A stretch of DNA of 64,000 nucleotides, from the NCBI RefSeq assembly GCF_008727775.1, contig NZ_CP044232.1:2666001-2730000 (forward strand), written 5' to 3'. The notes under the pieces are model-generated. The model ran no database searches, was not told the DNA's origin, and saw only the letters and a program-made list of their open reading frames with translations. Origin of the DNA: Microbacterium lushaniae (GTDB taxonomy: Bacteria; Actinomycetota; Actinomycetes; Actinomycetales; Microbacteriaceae). The position numbers were made by a program, and so were the translations under genes. Shown one piece after another: positions 54,886 through 64,000 of this stretch; position 1 is the first letter of the stretch; each line of letters starts with the position of its first letter.

Positions 54886-56130
54886 ATGAGACGCCTGTGG
54901 CCGCTGACCGCCCGGGGCACCGGAGCCGGGGCCCTCGCCGTCCTGGCGTTCCTGGTGGCCCACGAGGCAGGCGTCGGCGAGCTGATGTACTTCGGCGTGC
55001 TGCTGCTGGTGGTCATCGCCGGCAGCGTCGTGTCGTTGTTCACGGCGCGGCGCACGGAGGCCGTCACCCGCTCCCTCGTGCCCGATGTCGCCGCGGTCGG
55101 CCGGGAGAGCACGGTGCGCGTGCGGGCCGGGATGCGCTCGGCGCTTCCGACGGCACCGGGAACGTGGGAGGACACCCTCTCCCCCGGCCTGTCCGGCCGC
55201 GCCCGCGGCATCTTCCCCGCCCTGGGCTCGGGCCTGCGCGGCGGCGACGGGAGCGTGGAACTGGGTTACACCGTGCTCGGCCGCGCCCGCGGCATCCATT
55301 CCCTCGGCCCCCTCGTGGTCACCGCCACCGACCCCTTCGGCCTGGCCCGGCGGCGGTTCTCCCTCGGCGGGCGCACACGCGTCACCGTCGCGCCGGCGAT
55401 CGTCGAGCTGTCGACACTGCCGACCGCGCCCGGCGAGGCGGGCGGGATGCTGCAGGCCACGACGGCGCAACTGGGGCAGGGCGCCGACAACCTCGTCGCC
55501 CGGCCCTACGCGCCGGGCGACTCGATGCGGCGCATTCACTGGCGGGCAACCGCGCACCGCGACACCCTCATGGTCCGCCAGGAGGAGCAGGAGGCGACTC
55601 CGGAAGCGAGCGTCGTGCTCGATCGCGGGGTGCTGCGATGGGGCGCCGACGCGGTGCTGGCCCCAGGGCTGGACCCCGCGTTCGAAAGCGGTGTGTCCGC
55701 GGCGGTCTCGGCCGTGATGCAGCTCGTGCGGGAGGGGTACAGCGTCGAGCTGATGGATTCCGACGGCGCGGCGCTGTCGGATCCGCTCGCCGGCGGCGAA
55801 GTGTTCGACGTCGAGGCCCTCGCCGCGCAGCTGGCGACCCTGACCACCCGCAAGGGCGATGATCTGGGCCGGGTCGCGGGACTGTTCGCCGGCGTTCTGA
55901 CCGGACCCGTCGTCGTGGTGACCGGACGTCTCTCGGCCGGCGACACCGAGGCGCTCGCGCCCCTGGCCCACCACTCCGCGCTGCCCGTGCTCCTCGGCGT
56001 GGGCGCCGCCTCCGACGCCGTGGACCGGCTGCGCATGGCCGGATGGTGCGCGGCATCCCTCACCCCCGACGCCGACATCGCGGCGGCATGGGAGCAGGCC
56101 ATCGACCGGGGAGCGGCCCGTGTCCGCTGA
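54886..56130 (+). CDS. DUF58 domain-containing membrane protein
   Basis: A 414-residue protein with two N-terminal helices (about 11-29 and 36-58), an outer or cytoplasmic beta-rich segment, and the DUF58 core: VARPYAPGDSMRRIHWRATAHRDTLMVRQ (quoted in part: YAPGDSMRRIHWRATA). The RxIHW motif is the family hallmark. It acts with MoxR ATPases in an unknown way, as in the Bacillus YeaD/YebA neighbourhood. The ATG at 54886 is the first plausible start after the moxR stop. Its 3' end overlaps the next gene by 11 bp. Confidence 0.88.
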   Translation: MRRLWPLTARGTGAGALAVLAFLVAHEAGVGELMYFGVLLLVVIAGSVVSLFTARRTEAVTRSLVPDVAAVGRESTVRVRAGMRSALPTAPGTWEDTLSPGLSGRARGIFPALGSGLRGGDGSVELGYTVLGRARGIHSLGPLVVTATDPFGLARRRFSLGGRTRVTVAPAIVELSTLPTAPGEAGGMLQATTAQLGQGADNLVARPYAPGDSMRRIHWRATAHRDTLMVRQEEQEATPEASVVLDRGVLRWGADAVLAPGLDPAFESGVSAAVSAVMQLVREGYSVELMDSDGAALSDPLAGGEVFDVEALAAQLATLTTRKGDDLGRVAGLFAGVLTGPVVVVTGRLSAGDTEALAPLAHHSALPVLLGVGAASDAVDRLRMAGWCAASLTPDADIAAAWEQAIDRGAARVR

Positions 56131-58467
56131 GACGTGGGGCGCGCGAGGCGGCGTCCGTGACCGGGCGGCCGGACCGCGGCGCACCGACGTCCTGCTCGCC
56201 GCCGGGGTGCTCGCCGCACTCGTGGGCGCGACCGTGCCGCTGCTGCGGGTGATCGACAGCGGATGGTGGCTGCTCGCTGCCCTCGGCCTGGCCGCCGCGG
56301 TGCTGGCCACGGGCGTCGTCGGCCGCGGGATGCGGCTGCCGGGACTGGCCGTGGCCGGGCTCGAGGCCGTGACATGGGTCCTCCTGCTCACCCTGATGTT
56401 CGGCCGTTCTTCGGCCGTGCTGTGGATCGTCCCGACCCCCGACACCTTCGCGACGGTCCCGGTGCTGGTCTCGGCCGGAGTCGAGGAGATCGTGCTGGGC
56501 GCCGCTCCGCTGGAGCCGGGCGTGCCGCTGACCTTCCTGCTCGTCGCCGCCGTGGGCCTGGTCGCCCTCGCGATCGATCACGTGGTGCTCACGGCGCGCA
56601 TGCCGCTGCTTGCCGGGGTCGCCCTCGTGGCCATCTCGCTGATCCCCTCCATCGCCGTGCCGGGTGAGATCGACCTGGTGGGTTTCGTCGTCCTCTCCGT
56701 CAGCGTGCTGTTCCTCCTGCGCATCGACACGCGTGCGCGCCATCGCGAGCCGGATGCCGCACCCACCCGCGCGGCGACCGGATACGCCGCACCCGGCGAC
56801 CAGCCACGCCGATCGGGCGGCGCGACCGCGACGGCACTGGCGATCGGGGCGATCGCCGTCGTGGCGGCGGTCGTGGCCACCCCCCTCCTGCCCCTCCCAT
56901 CGCCCGGGCGGGCTCAGGGGGCCTGGGCACCGGATCCACGATCGACCCGACCCTCGAGCTCGGCGACGACCTGCGCCAGCCGCGCGAGACCGAGGTGCTC
57001 ACCGTCCGCTCCTCCGCGTCCGAACCGCCCTACCTCCGCGCGGTCACCCTCTCCGACTTCGACGGTTCGGTGTGGGAGCCCGACACCGGGCGCACGACAC
57101 CGCTGGGCGCGGAGGAGGAGTCGTTCCCTGCGCTGGAGGTCGATCCCGGCATCGAAGTCGACGAGCAGCGCGCCACCGTGGAGATCGTGGATCTGAACTC
57201 CCCCTGGCTGCCCGTGCCGTTCCCGGCGACGACGGTGACAGGGCTGGACGGGGCGTGGGGAGCGCTCGCGCAGAACCGCACCGTCGTGGCCCGCAGCGGA
57301 TCGACGCAGGGTCAGGCGTATGAGGTGGAGAGCGCCGTGCCGCGACCCACCGTCGAACAGATCCGCGGCATCGAGGCCGGCGGGCAGGTGCGCGAGGAGT
57401 CCTACCTCCTACCCGATGATCTGCCGGCGATCATCGAACAGACCGCGCGCGAGGTCACCGTCGACGCGCAGAGCGACTTCGAGGCCCTGCAGGCCCTGCA
57501 GGCGTGGTTCCGCAGCTCGGAGTTCGAGTACTCGCTCGAGGCGCCGGTGGAAGAGGGCTTCGACGGGTCGGGTGCGCTGGCAGTCGCCGACTTCCTCGCC
57601 GTACGGCAGGGCTACTGCGTCCACTACGCCTCCGCGTTCGCTCTCATGGCGCGGACGCTGGACATGCCCTCGCGCATCGTGGTCGGATACCTCCCCGGCA
57701 TGAGCAGGAGCGACTCCACCGACGGCGAGACGGTGTACTCCGTGTCCAGCAGCCAGCTGCACTCGTGGCCGGAGGTTCATTTCCCCGGCGTGGGCTGGGT
57801 GCCCTTCGAGCCCACGAACAGCCTGGGAACACCCACGAGCTTCTCCTCGGCGAGCGCAGCGGGCGCAGGAGCCCCCGCCGACCGGGCGCCGGAGGACGCC
57901 CTGCAGCCCGACGCCGGCTCCACGGCCTCCCCGACCGCCGGCCCGCGTCCCCAGGACGATCTGCAGGCCGGGAGCGGGGGCACCTCCACGACCGGCGGCG
58001 TGGGTCCGTGGCCGGGTGTGGGCACGGGGATGCTGCTGCTGGCACTTCTGGCACTGCCCGGCGTGCTCCGCGAACTGCGCCGGCGCAGGGCCGTCCTGGC
58101 GGCGGAGGGCGGCGACGCGGGGGCGGCGTGGCTCGCCCTTCAGGAACTGGCCATCGACCTGGGGATCCCGGTTCCCGGCGCGGAGTCCCCGCGCGCTTTC
58201 GGGGCCCGGCTCACCCGTGACCACGGCGCATCCGAGACCGCCGTCGGCGCGCTCGTGGCCGGGATCGAACGCTCCAGCTACGCCGGTGTCGCCTCGCGCT
58301 TCGACCACCGCGGCGGCCTCGCCCCCGCTCTGGCGGAAGCGCGTGCGGGGATGCTCGCGAGCGTCACGCCGGGGCGGCGCATCCTGTCCGTCGCCGTGCC
58401 CCGCTCCCTCGTGATCCGCCCGGGCTCGGCCTACGCGCACCCGCCCGAAGCGGCGACCGCCCGCTGA
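56120..58467 (+). CDS. TgpA-like transmembrane transglutaminase, apparent frameshift
   Basis: A membrane protein with N-terminal DUF3488-type helices (about 20-215), an outer transglutaminase domain, one more helix and a DUF4129-like tail. Catalytic segments are VRQGYCVHYASAFALMAR (cysteine), LHSWPEVHF (histidine) and WVPFEPTN, where glutamate stands in for the usual aspartate. The frame from the GTG at 56120 runs off into unlike sequence after SPGRAQG and ends at 57196. The rest is in the -1 frame from about 56922 (GLGTGSTIDPTLELGDDL) to 58467. One extra G in the run 56917-56921 gives 782 residues. The role is probably peptidoglycan or envelope protein modification with the MoxR/DUF58 pair. 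Confidence 0.83.
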
Positions 58468-58504
58468 CCCGCCACCGCGGTTCGGGCGGCGTCGCGCATA
58501 CGGG

Positions 58505-58510
58505 TAGGAT
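58505..58510 (+). promoter_or_regulatory. Putative -10 element of tRNA-Ser
   Basis: TAGGAT lies 24 nt before the mature 5' end of tRNA-Ser. Confidence 0.4.
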
Positions 58511-58534
58511 GGTCGGCGGCCCTCCGGGGCCTCA

Positions 58535-58622
58535 GGAGGATTCGCCTAGTGGCCTATGGCGCACGCTTGGAAAGCGTGTTGGGTGCAAGCCCTCGGGGGT
58601 TCGAATCCCCCATCCTCCGCCA
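58535..58622 (+). tRNA. tRNA-Ser (anticodon GGA)
   Basis: A class II tRNA with a long variable arm. The acceptor stem is GGAGGAU/AUCCUCC, the anticodon stem CACGC/GCGUG has loop UUGGAAA (anticodon GGA, reads UCC/UCU), the T-loop is UUCGAAU, and CCA is encoded. Confidence 0.95.
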
Positions 58623-58780
58623 TCAGTTCCCCGTGTTCACAAGGGATCGCCACTCGTTGCGACCCGGCTCGAGCACGGTCTTCGCGCCGGTTCTGTTCGG
58701 CCGGTGGCGTGGTGTGGCCCCTCGGAGACGGACAGGGGCCAGCCGGATCCGGCCGGCCCCCTTCACGGTAGACGCGCAGC

Positions 58781-59521
58781 TCAGTCGGTTCGAGAAGCCG
58801 CTGACTGAATGACCTCGGCGAGGTCGCGGGGACGGCTCCACATGGGCCAGTGCCCCGTCGGAAGGTCGATGACGTCGAGGTGGTCGATGTTCGCGACTTC
58901 GGCGAACATGGCATGGCCCGCGCGGGCCAGCTCCAGCACCTGCACGCTCGGGATCGAGCAGCACACCAGGGTGGTCGGGACCGTGCGGCGGGCATCGTTG
59001 GTCAACTCGACGGGCTGACGGAGCACGGGGCCGGGCTCGGGGACGGCCCTCGCCCGAAAGCGCTCGAGGACCTCTGGGCCCAGGCCTTCGAGGCTCGCCT
59101 GCTGGCCGAGCACGTCGAGAGGCGGCAGCGGAAGCTCCGCCACCTCCTCCGGGAGGTCCGGGGCGAAGACGCTTCCCGTCGCCACGGGGCCGGAGTCGAC
59201 CCACACCACCCGATGGACGAGCTCAGGGTGGCGGTCAAGGACAAGACTGACGGGGAAATTCGCGCCGCTGTGAGCGACGAGAGTCGCGGGCTGATCCTCG
59301 GAGACCCCGAGTCGGGCGAAGAGGTCGAGGACCGCTGCGGCTTGATCGTCGAGGGTCCTCACCGCACGCTCGGGATCGTCCCCATCGAGACCGGGCAGCG
59401 TCATCGCGATCGCGCCGGAGTGGTCGGTGTTCAGGTGCTCGAGGACGTCATCCCACGCCCACGCGCCCAGCCAGTGGCCGGCGATGAGAATGATGGTCGG
59501 GCTGCTCGTCGTACTGGTCAT
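58781..59521 (-). CDS. Alpha/beta hydrolase
   Basis: A 246-residue cytoplasmic hydrolase of the small esterase/lactonase type. It has the oxyanion segment LIAGHWLGAWAWDDVL, the nucleophile elbow LVAHSGANFPV (serine in HSGAN rather than GxSxG) and a C-terminal histidine in PTGHWPMWSRP. The unusual elbow is common in uncharacterised actinobacterial hydrolases of this shape. It is divergent from a WYL-domain regulator, and an ATGTCAC half-site (59519-59525) overlaps its start codon, so the regulator probably controls it. The substrate is unknown. 158 bp between tRNA-Ser and its stop show no other gene. Confidence 0.8.
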   Translation of the reverse strand: MTSTTSSPTIILIAGHWLGAWAWDDVLEHLNTDHSGAIAMTLPGLDGDDPERAVRTLDDQAAAVLDLFARLGVSEDQPATLVAHSGANFPVSLVLDRHPELVHRVVWVDSGPVATGSVFAPDLPEEVAELPLPPLDVLGQQASLEGLGPEVLERFRARAVPEPGPVLRQPVELTNDARRTVPTTLVCCSIPSVQVLELARAGHAMFAEVANIDHLDVIDLPTGHWPMWSRPRDLAEVIQSAASRTD

Positions 59522-59554
59522 GTCACCAGCTTGGTGGGTGCTGTGGGCAGCGGT

Positions 59555-59573
59555 ATGTCACTATTTGTGACAT
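59555..59573. promoter_or_regulatory. Operator between the hydrolase and the WYL regulator
   Basis: ATGTCAC-TATTT-GTGACAT is a perfect 7-5-7 inverted repeat in the 73-bp divergent gap. A further ATGTCAC lies at 59519-59525 over the hydrolase start codon. Both fit control of the pair by the adjacent regulator. Confidence 0.72.
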
Positions 59574-59594
59574 GAATTCGATCCGGGCGGAACA

Positions 59595-60296
59595 GTGAAG
59601 CGAGCAGAACGCCTCCACGCCCTGTCCGAGATGCTGCGCCGGAGCGGATCACGGGGATGCTCCGCCGAGCGGCTGGCGAGGGAGTTCGGCGTGTCCGTGC
59701 GCACGGTCAAGAGAGACCTCGCTGCGCTGGACGACAGCGGCGTGCCCGTGTGGTCGCGCCCGGGCCCGGGCGGCGGCTACGGATTGGCCGCGGGCGCGTC
59801 ACTGCCGCCTGTCAGCCTGTCCCCGGCGCAGGCCGTGGCGCTCATGGCGGCCGTGTCCGCTGCACCCGATGCCCCCTACGCCGATCTGGCAGCAGCCGGG
59901 ATCCACAAGATCCTCGACGTCCTCGATCCCAGAACCCGGACAAGAGCCGACGAGCTGGCCGGACGCATCTGGGTCAACGCGACTCCCTCCTCCTCGTCGC
60001 GCGCCATCAGGTCGGCGCTGGAGGAGGCGATGGCCGAGCAGCGCGTCGTCCGCATCCGCTACACATCCAGAGACGGGACCACGACCACCCGCGACGTCGA
60101 ACCCGTGCTGTTCGCCTCCACGAGCGGCCGGTGGTATCTGGTGGGGTGGTGCCGGCTGCGCGACGCGATGCGATGGTTCACCGTGTCGCGCATCGAGCGA
60201 GCCGGCGTCACCAAGACGGCGTGCAGCGGCCATACCGTCCAGGAGGTCGGAGAACCCCCGGCGAACGCCAGACCGGTGCACGGCCGGGGCGAGTGA
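59595..60296 (+). CDS. HTH/WYL-domain transcriptional regulator
   Basis: A 233-residue regulator. The DeoR/HTH_11-type helix-turn-helix is at about residues 1-55 (LAREFGVSVRTVKRDLAALDDSG), followed by a WYL sensor domain at about 130-215 with IRYTSRDGTTTTRDVEP, SGRWYLVGWCRLRDAMRWF and SRIERA. WYL domains bind ligands or nucleic acids; here it is probably a one-component sensor for the hydrolase substrate. The GTG at 59595 follows GGCGGA. It is divergent from the hydrolase, with a palindrome between. It ends 22 bp before the stop of the P-type ATPase gene. Confidence 0.87.
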   Translation: MKRAERLHALSEMLRRSGSRGCSAERLAREFGVSVRTVKRDLAALDDSGVPVWSRPGPGGGYGLAAGASLPPVSLSPAQAVALMAAVSAAPDAPYADLAAAGIHKILDVLDPRTRTRADELAGRIWVNATPSSSSRAIRSALEEAMAEQRVVRIRYTSRDGTTTTRDVEPVLFASTSGRWYLVGWCRLRDAMRWFTVSRIERAGVTKTACSGHTVQEVGEPPANARPVHGRGE

Positions 60297-60318
60297 GTCA
60301 TCGGCTCAGCCTCTCCGG

Positions 60319-62469
60319 TCAGTACACGGCGTCCGATCCCGGATCCGGGGCGGACTGCGCGTCGGGACGCAGGTCCAGCCGCCGCAGCAGCTGGGCGTTC
60401 AGGGCCACCACGATCGTCGACAGCGACATCAGGATGGCTCCCACCGACATCGGCAGCACGAACCCGATCGGGGCGAGGATGCCGGCGGCCAGCGGCACCG
60501 AGATGAGGTTGTAGCCGGCGGCCCACCACAGGTTCTGCGTCATCTTCCGGTAGCCGGCGCGCGAGAGCTCGATGACCGACAGCACCGAGCGCGGGTCGTC
60601 GCTGGCGAGGATGACGCCGGCGGAGGCGATGGCGACGTCGGTCCCCGCGCCGATGGCGATGCCCACGTCGGCCTGTGCGAGTGCGGGTGCATCGTTGACG
60701 CCGTCGCCGATCATGGCGACCGCGTGCCCCTCGTCCTGCAGCTGCTTCACCTTCGACGCCTTGTCCTCCGGGCGTACGCCGGCGAAGAATCGCCGGATGC
60801 CGAGGTCTGCGGCGACGGATGCGGCGACCGCTTCGGCATCGCCGGTGATCATCACGACCCCGACGCCGCGGGCATGGAGGGTCGCGACGGCCTGCCGGGA
60901 CTCGGGGCGGATCTCATCCGCCAGGCGCAGTGCTCCGGCGACCCGCCCGTCGACGAGCACGTGCAGGATGATCCCGCCGTCCTCCCGCCACCGCTGCGCG
61001 ATGGGCAGTTCCCGGGCGTCGGCCTGCTCGAGCAGGTACGGGCCGCCGACCTGCACCACCCGGCCGTCCACGTCGGCTCGCACCCCCACCGCGGGAGAGG
61101 ACTCGAAGCCCCGGGAGGCGGGGAGTGACAGGTTCTTCGCGCGGGCGGCGGCCACGATGGCGCGCGCCAGCGGATGCTCCGAGTCCGACTCGGCCGACGC
61201 GGCCAGGGCGAGAAGGCGGTCCTCATCCATCCCCTCCACCGGTGCTGCGGCCGTCACGGCGGGAGTTCCCCTGGTGAGGGTTCCGGTCTTGTCGAACACG
61301 ACGGTGTCCACGGTGCGCATGCTCTCCAGGGCGAGCCGGTCCTTCACCAGCACGCCCGCGCGGGCGGCGCGCTCGGTGGCGATGGACACCACCAGCGGGA
61401 TCGCCAGGCCGAGCGCATGCGGGCAGGCGATCACCAGGACCGTGATCGTGCGGACGACCGCCTGATCGGGCAGACCGATCACGGTCCACACCGTGGCCGT
61501 GATCGCGGCGGCGGCCAGGGCGAACCAGAAGAGCCATCCGGCGGCGCGATCGGCGAGCCGCTGCGCGCGGGAGGAGGAGTTCTGCGCCTCGGTCACCAGC
61601 CGCCGGATACCCGCCAGCGCGGTGTCCTCCCCGACCGCGGTCACTTCGATGCGCAAGCCGGAGTCGGTGGCCACGGTGCCGGCGACGACGGTGGCTCCCC
61701 GACCACGGAGCACAGGCCGGGACTCGCCGGTGATCATCGACTCGTCCATGCTCGCCGACCCCTGCACGACACGACCGTCGGCCGGCACGCGCCCGCCGGG
61801 GCGGACCACGACCACGTCGCCGACGCGCAGCTCAGCCGGGGCGACGGTGACGACCCCGTCGCCCTCGACCCGGTCGGCCTCGTCGGGGAGCAGCGCGGCC
61901 AGGGAATCCAACGCGGACGTCGTCTGGGCGAGGGAGCGCATCTCGATCCAGTGCCCCAGCAGCATGATGACGATCAGCAGCGCCAACTCCCACCAGAAGT
62001 CGAGCTCGTGGTGCAGCAGTCCCAGGCTCGCACCCCAGGACGCGACGAAGGCGACCGTGATCGCCAGCCCGATCAGGAGCATCATGCCGGGCCTGCGCGC
62101 ACGCAGTTCCGCGACGGCGCCGGTCAGGAAGGGCGCGCCACCCCACACGTACATGACCGTTCCCAGGACCGGAGAGATCCAGCCCACCCACGGAGCCTCC
62201 GGGAGGGGATACCCCCACAGCATCGCGAACATGCCCGAGAAGCCCACGACCGGCACCGCGAGGGCGAGCATGATCCAGAACAGCCGGCGGAATCGTCCGA
62301 CGTGATCGGCGTGGCCGGCATGGCCCCCGTGATCGGCATGGCCCGCGTGATGGGCCTGGCCGCCGTGCTCAGCGTGCCCCGCCGGCCCCGCATGTCCCTC
62401 GTGGCCGGGCGGGGATTCCACCTCGGCGATGGCGTCATCGGCGGGCAGGTGGTGGTCGTGCCGGCTCAT
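60319..62469 (-). CDS. copB: Copper-type P1B ATPase with CPH motif and His-rich N-terminus
   Basis: A 716-residue heavy-metal ATPase of the CopB-like P1B-3 group. The first 65 residues contain many histidines in repeated GHA/HAGH units, a likely metal-binding tail. Membrane metal-site motif is VIACPHALGLA (CPH), the phosphorylation site is VFDKTGTLTRG, the actuator is MDESMITGESRP, and the hinge is MIGDGVNDAPALAQADVGIA. The expected role is export of copper or silver from the cytoplasm. The ATG at 62469 follows GGAGG, and the in-frame extension upstream is Arg-rich and unlike the family. It lies 37 bp after a second, CPC-type ATPase on the same strand. Confidence 0.88.
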   Translation of the reverse strand: MSRHDHHLPADDAIAEVESPPGHEGHAGPAGHAEHGGQAHHAGHADHGGHAGHADHVGRFRRLFWIMLALAVPVVGFSGMFAMLWGYPLPEAPWVGWISPVLGTVMYVWGGAPFLTGAVAELRARRPGMMLLIGLAITVAFVASWGASLGLLHHELDFWWELALLIVIMLLGHWIEMRSLAQTTSALDSLAALLPDEADRVEGDGVVTVAPAELRVGDVVVVRPGGRVPADGRVVQGSASMDESMITGESRPVLRGRGATVVAGTVATDSGLRIEVTAVGEDTALAGIRRLVTEAQNSSSRAQRLADRAAGWLFWFALAAAAITATVWTVIGLPDQAVVRTITVLVIACPHALGLAIPLVVSIATERAARAGVLVKDRLALESMRTVDTVVFDKTGTLTRGTPAVTAAAPVEGMDEDRLLALAASAESDSEHPLARAIVAAARAKNLSLPASRGFESSPAVGVRADVDGRVVQVGGPYLLEQADARELPIAQRWREDGGIILHVLVDGRVAGALRLADEIRPESRQAVATLHARGVGVVMITGDAEAVAASVAADLGIRRFFAGVRPEDKASKVKQLQDEGHAVAMIGDGVNDAPALAQADVGIAIGAGTDVAIASAGVILASDDPRSVLSVIELSRAGYRKMTQNLWWAAGYNLISVPLAAGILAPIGFVLPMSVGAILMSLSTIVVALNAQLLRRLDLRPDAQSAPDPGSDAVY

Positions 62470-62506
62470 GCGTAGCCTCCTTCGACGACGGGAGTGCGGG
62501 GAGCGG

Positions 62507-64000
62507 TCAGGCCGGGGCCGCAATGCGGGGCCGGTCGGCAGCGACTGCCGATGCGCCGGCGGGCAGGGGCCGGAACCCGCGCAGTCGCAGGCTGTTCGTC
62601 ACCACGAACACGGACGACAACGCCATCGCCGCCGCGGCGACCAGCGGGTTGAGAAGACCCGCCATGGCCACGGGGATCGCCGCGACGTTGTACGCGAACG
62701 CCCAGAAGAGATTGCCCTTGATGGTGCCGAGGGTGCGGCGGGCCAGTCGGATCGCGTCGGCCACGACGAGCAGGTCGCCGGAGACCACGGTGATGTCGCT
62801 CGCGGCGATCGCCGCATCCGTGCCGCCGCCCATGGCCAGCCCCAGATCGGCGGCGGCGAGAGCTGCGGCGTCGTTGACGCCGTCGCCGGCCATCGCCACG
62901 ACGTGTCCGTCCTCCTGCAGGCGCCGGACGACCTCGAGCTTGCCGGCGGGGGTGACCGCGGCGTGCACGTGGTCGATGCCGACCTGCGCCGCGATGTGCC
63001 GGGCGGCGCCCTCGTTGTCACCGGTGAGGAGCACGGGGGTCATTCCGAGCGCGCGGAAGCGGGCGACCGCCTCGGCGCTGGTGGGCTTGACCGTATCGGC
63101 CACGGCGATGATCCCCAGGTGCTCGCCGTCGCGGGCGACGGCGACGACCGTCGCACCCTCGGCGGCCAGGGCGTCCGCGTCGCGCTGCAGCTGCGGGGTC
63201 GCGTGGATGCCCCACTGATCCTGCACCCACGACGGGCGTCCGGCGACGACCAGCGAACCCGCGACGATGCCCTGCACACCCGAGCCGGCGTGGGAGTCGA
63301 AGGTCTCGGCGGGGGCCACGGCGACGGTCTCGGCGACGGCCTCGTCAACGATGGCGCGGGCCACCGGATGCTCCGACCCCGACTCCACCGCGGCGGCCGC
63401 CGCGAGCAGCTCGCCGCGGGTGACGCCGGCTGCGGGGTGCACCGCGGTGACGGCCATGGTGCCGGTGGTCACCGTGCCGGTCTTGTCCAGCACGATCGTG
63501 TCGACCTTGCGGGTCTGCTCCAGCACCTGCGGGCCCCGGATGAGGATGCCCAGCTGCGAGCCGCGGCCGGTGCCCACGAGCAGGGCCGTGGGAGTGGCCA
63601 GACCCAGCGCGCAGGGACACGCGATGATGAGCGTCGCCACCGCCGCGGTGAAAGCCACCTCCAGCGAAGCGCCGGCGATCAGCCAGCCGGCGAAGGCGGC
63701 GATCGCCAGGACGATCACGACCGGCACGAAGACCGCGGACACGCGGTCGGCCAGACGCTGGACCTCGGCCTTGCCGGTCTGCGCTTCTTCCATGAGGCGC
63801 CGCATCCGCGCGAGCTCCGTGTCCGCGCCCACGCGCGTGATCTCCACCGTCAGCCGGCCGCCGACGTTGACCGTGCCGCCGACCACACGCGATCCGACCG
63901 CCACCTCGACCGGGGTGGACTCCCCCGTGAGCATGCCGGCATCGATCGCGGAGGATCCGTCGATCACGAGCCCGTCGGAGGGGATCTTCTCCCCCGGGCG
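62507..64000 (-). CDS. copA: Copper-type P1B ATPase with CPC motif (N-terminus outside window)
   Basis: The C-terminal 497 residues of a CopA-like heavy-metal ATPase, open to the right edge. Visible are the actuator part [13 protein letters not shown], the metal-site motif [14 protein letters not shown] (CPC), the phosphorylation site [11 protein letters not shown], the HP region [11 protein letters not shown] and the hinge [24 protein letters not shown] ATPases usually export Cu(I). The N-terminal metal-binding domains and first helices are cut off. It precedes the CPH ATPase in the same operon, so the locus is a copper-detoxification unit; a CsoR or CueR-type regulator and a CopZ chaperone may lie to the right. 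Confidence 0.9.
   Translation of the reverse strand, partial: RPGEKIPSDGLVIDGSSAIDAGMLTGESTPVEVAVGSRVVGGTVNVGGRLTVEITRVGADTELARMRRLMEEAQTGKAEVQRLADRVSAVFVPVVIVLAIAAFAGWLIAGASLEVAFTAAVATLIIACPCALGLATPTALLVGTGRGSQLGILIRGPQVLEQTRKVDTIVLDKTGTVTTGTMAVTAVHPAAGVTRGELLAAAAAVESGSEHPVARAIVDEAVAETVAVAPAETFDSHAGSGVQGIVAGSLVVAGRPSWVQDQWGIHATPQLQRDADALAAEGATVVAVARDGEHLGIIAVADTVKPTSAEAVARFRALGMTPVLLTGDNEGAARHIAAQVGIDHVHAAVTPAGKLEVVRRLQEDGHVVAMAGDGVNDAAALAAADLGLAMGGGTDAAIAASDITVVSGDLLVVADAIRLARRTLGTIKGNLFWAFAYNVAAIPVAMAGLLNPLVAAAAMALSSVFVVTNSLRLRGFRPLPAGASAVAADRPRIAAPA

Overview
The window is ordinary chromosomal sequence from a high-GC actinobacterium. The best guess is the family Microbacteriaceae, Microbacterium or a close relative. 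The evidence is strong G/C third-position bias, many GTG starts, the topA-tmk-holB order beside a tad pilus locus, an actinobacterial 6C small RNA, a short Alu-less SRP RNA, and an LAxTG (class E sortase type) surface protein. I see no insertion sequence, prophage, integrase, CRISPR array or toxin-antitoxin pair. Both edges cut genes: a MetQ-type lipoprotein on the left and a CopA-type ATPase on the right.

Layout. 1-8.5 kb: methionine-type binding protein, MOSC protein, an anchored secreted protein, an LLM flavin oxidoreductase translationally coupled to a trehalose-synthase-like GH13 enzyme, nicotinamidase, an MMPL exporter and tRNA-Thr. 8.6-17.7 kb, all leftward: tadA, tadB/C-like, DUF4244 pilin, two TadE-like genes, topA, tmk, holB and a secreted S33 peptidase. 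The small RNA 6C lies at about 17.8 kb. 18-27 kb: acs, ridA, DUF4177, a two-PASTA bifunctional penicillin-binding protein, a metallophosphoesterase, an LAxTG surface protein, tRNA-Pro and a HAD phosphatase. 27-31 kb: a lactate-dehydrogenase-type flavoenzyme with its GntR regulator, a DUF1295 protein and galE. 31-40 kb, leftward: dnaX, recR, an EamA transporter, lysC, asd, mqo and tdk. 40-46.7 kb: a SorC-controlled sugar ABC uptake operon with two polyol/sugar dehydrogenases. 46.7-53.5 kb: a GH65 phosphorylase with beta-phosphoglucomutase, then ackA-pta. 53.6-58.6 kb: SRP RNA, a moxR-DUF58-transglutaminase operon and tRNA-Ser. 58.8-64 kb: a hydrolase with a divergent WYL regulator, then two copper-type P1B ATPases.

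How the genes work together. Carbon flow dominates. A disaccharide phosphorylase plus beta-PGM delivers glucose-6-phosphate. A SorC-controlled ABC importer feeds two dehydrogenases. LldD, Mqo, Acs and AckA-Pta link lactate, malate and acetate to central metabolism. The aspartate pathway (lysC, asd) and replication genes (dnaX, holB, tmk, topA, recR) are standard housekeeping.

Three observations matter most. (1) dnaX, the EamA gene and the transglutaminase gene are each broken by the apparent loss of one base in a G/C homopolymer. Restoring one base repairs each, which points to consensus error rather than biology. (2) At least ten genes lack a Shine-Dalgarno sequence and have a TAnnnT hexamer 6-7 nt before the start codon, the signature of leaderless transcription. 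(3) Several intergenic palindromes lie on or next to these core promoters. I did not find a convincing undescribed multi-gene system. The nearest candidates are a 40-residue leader ORF in the sugar operon and a family of long-stem intergenic hairpins.
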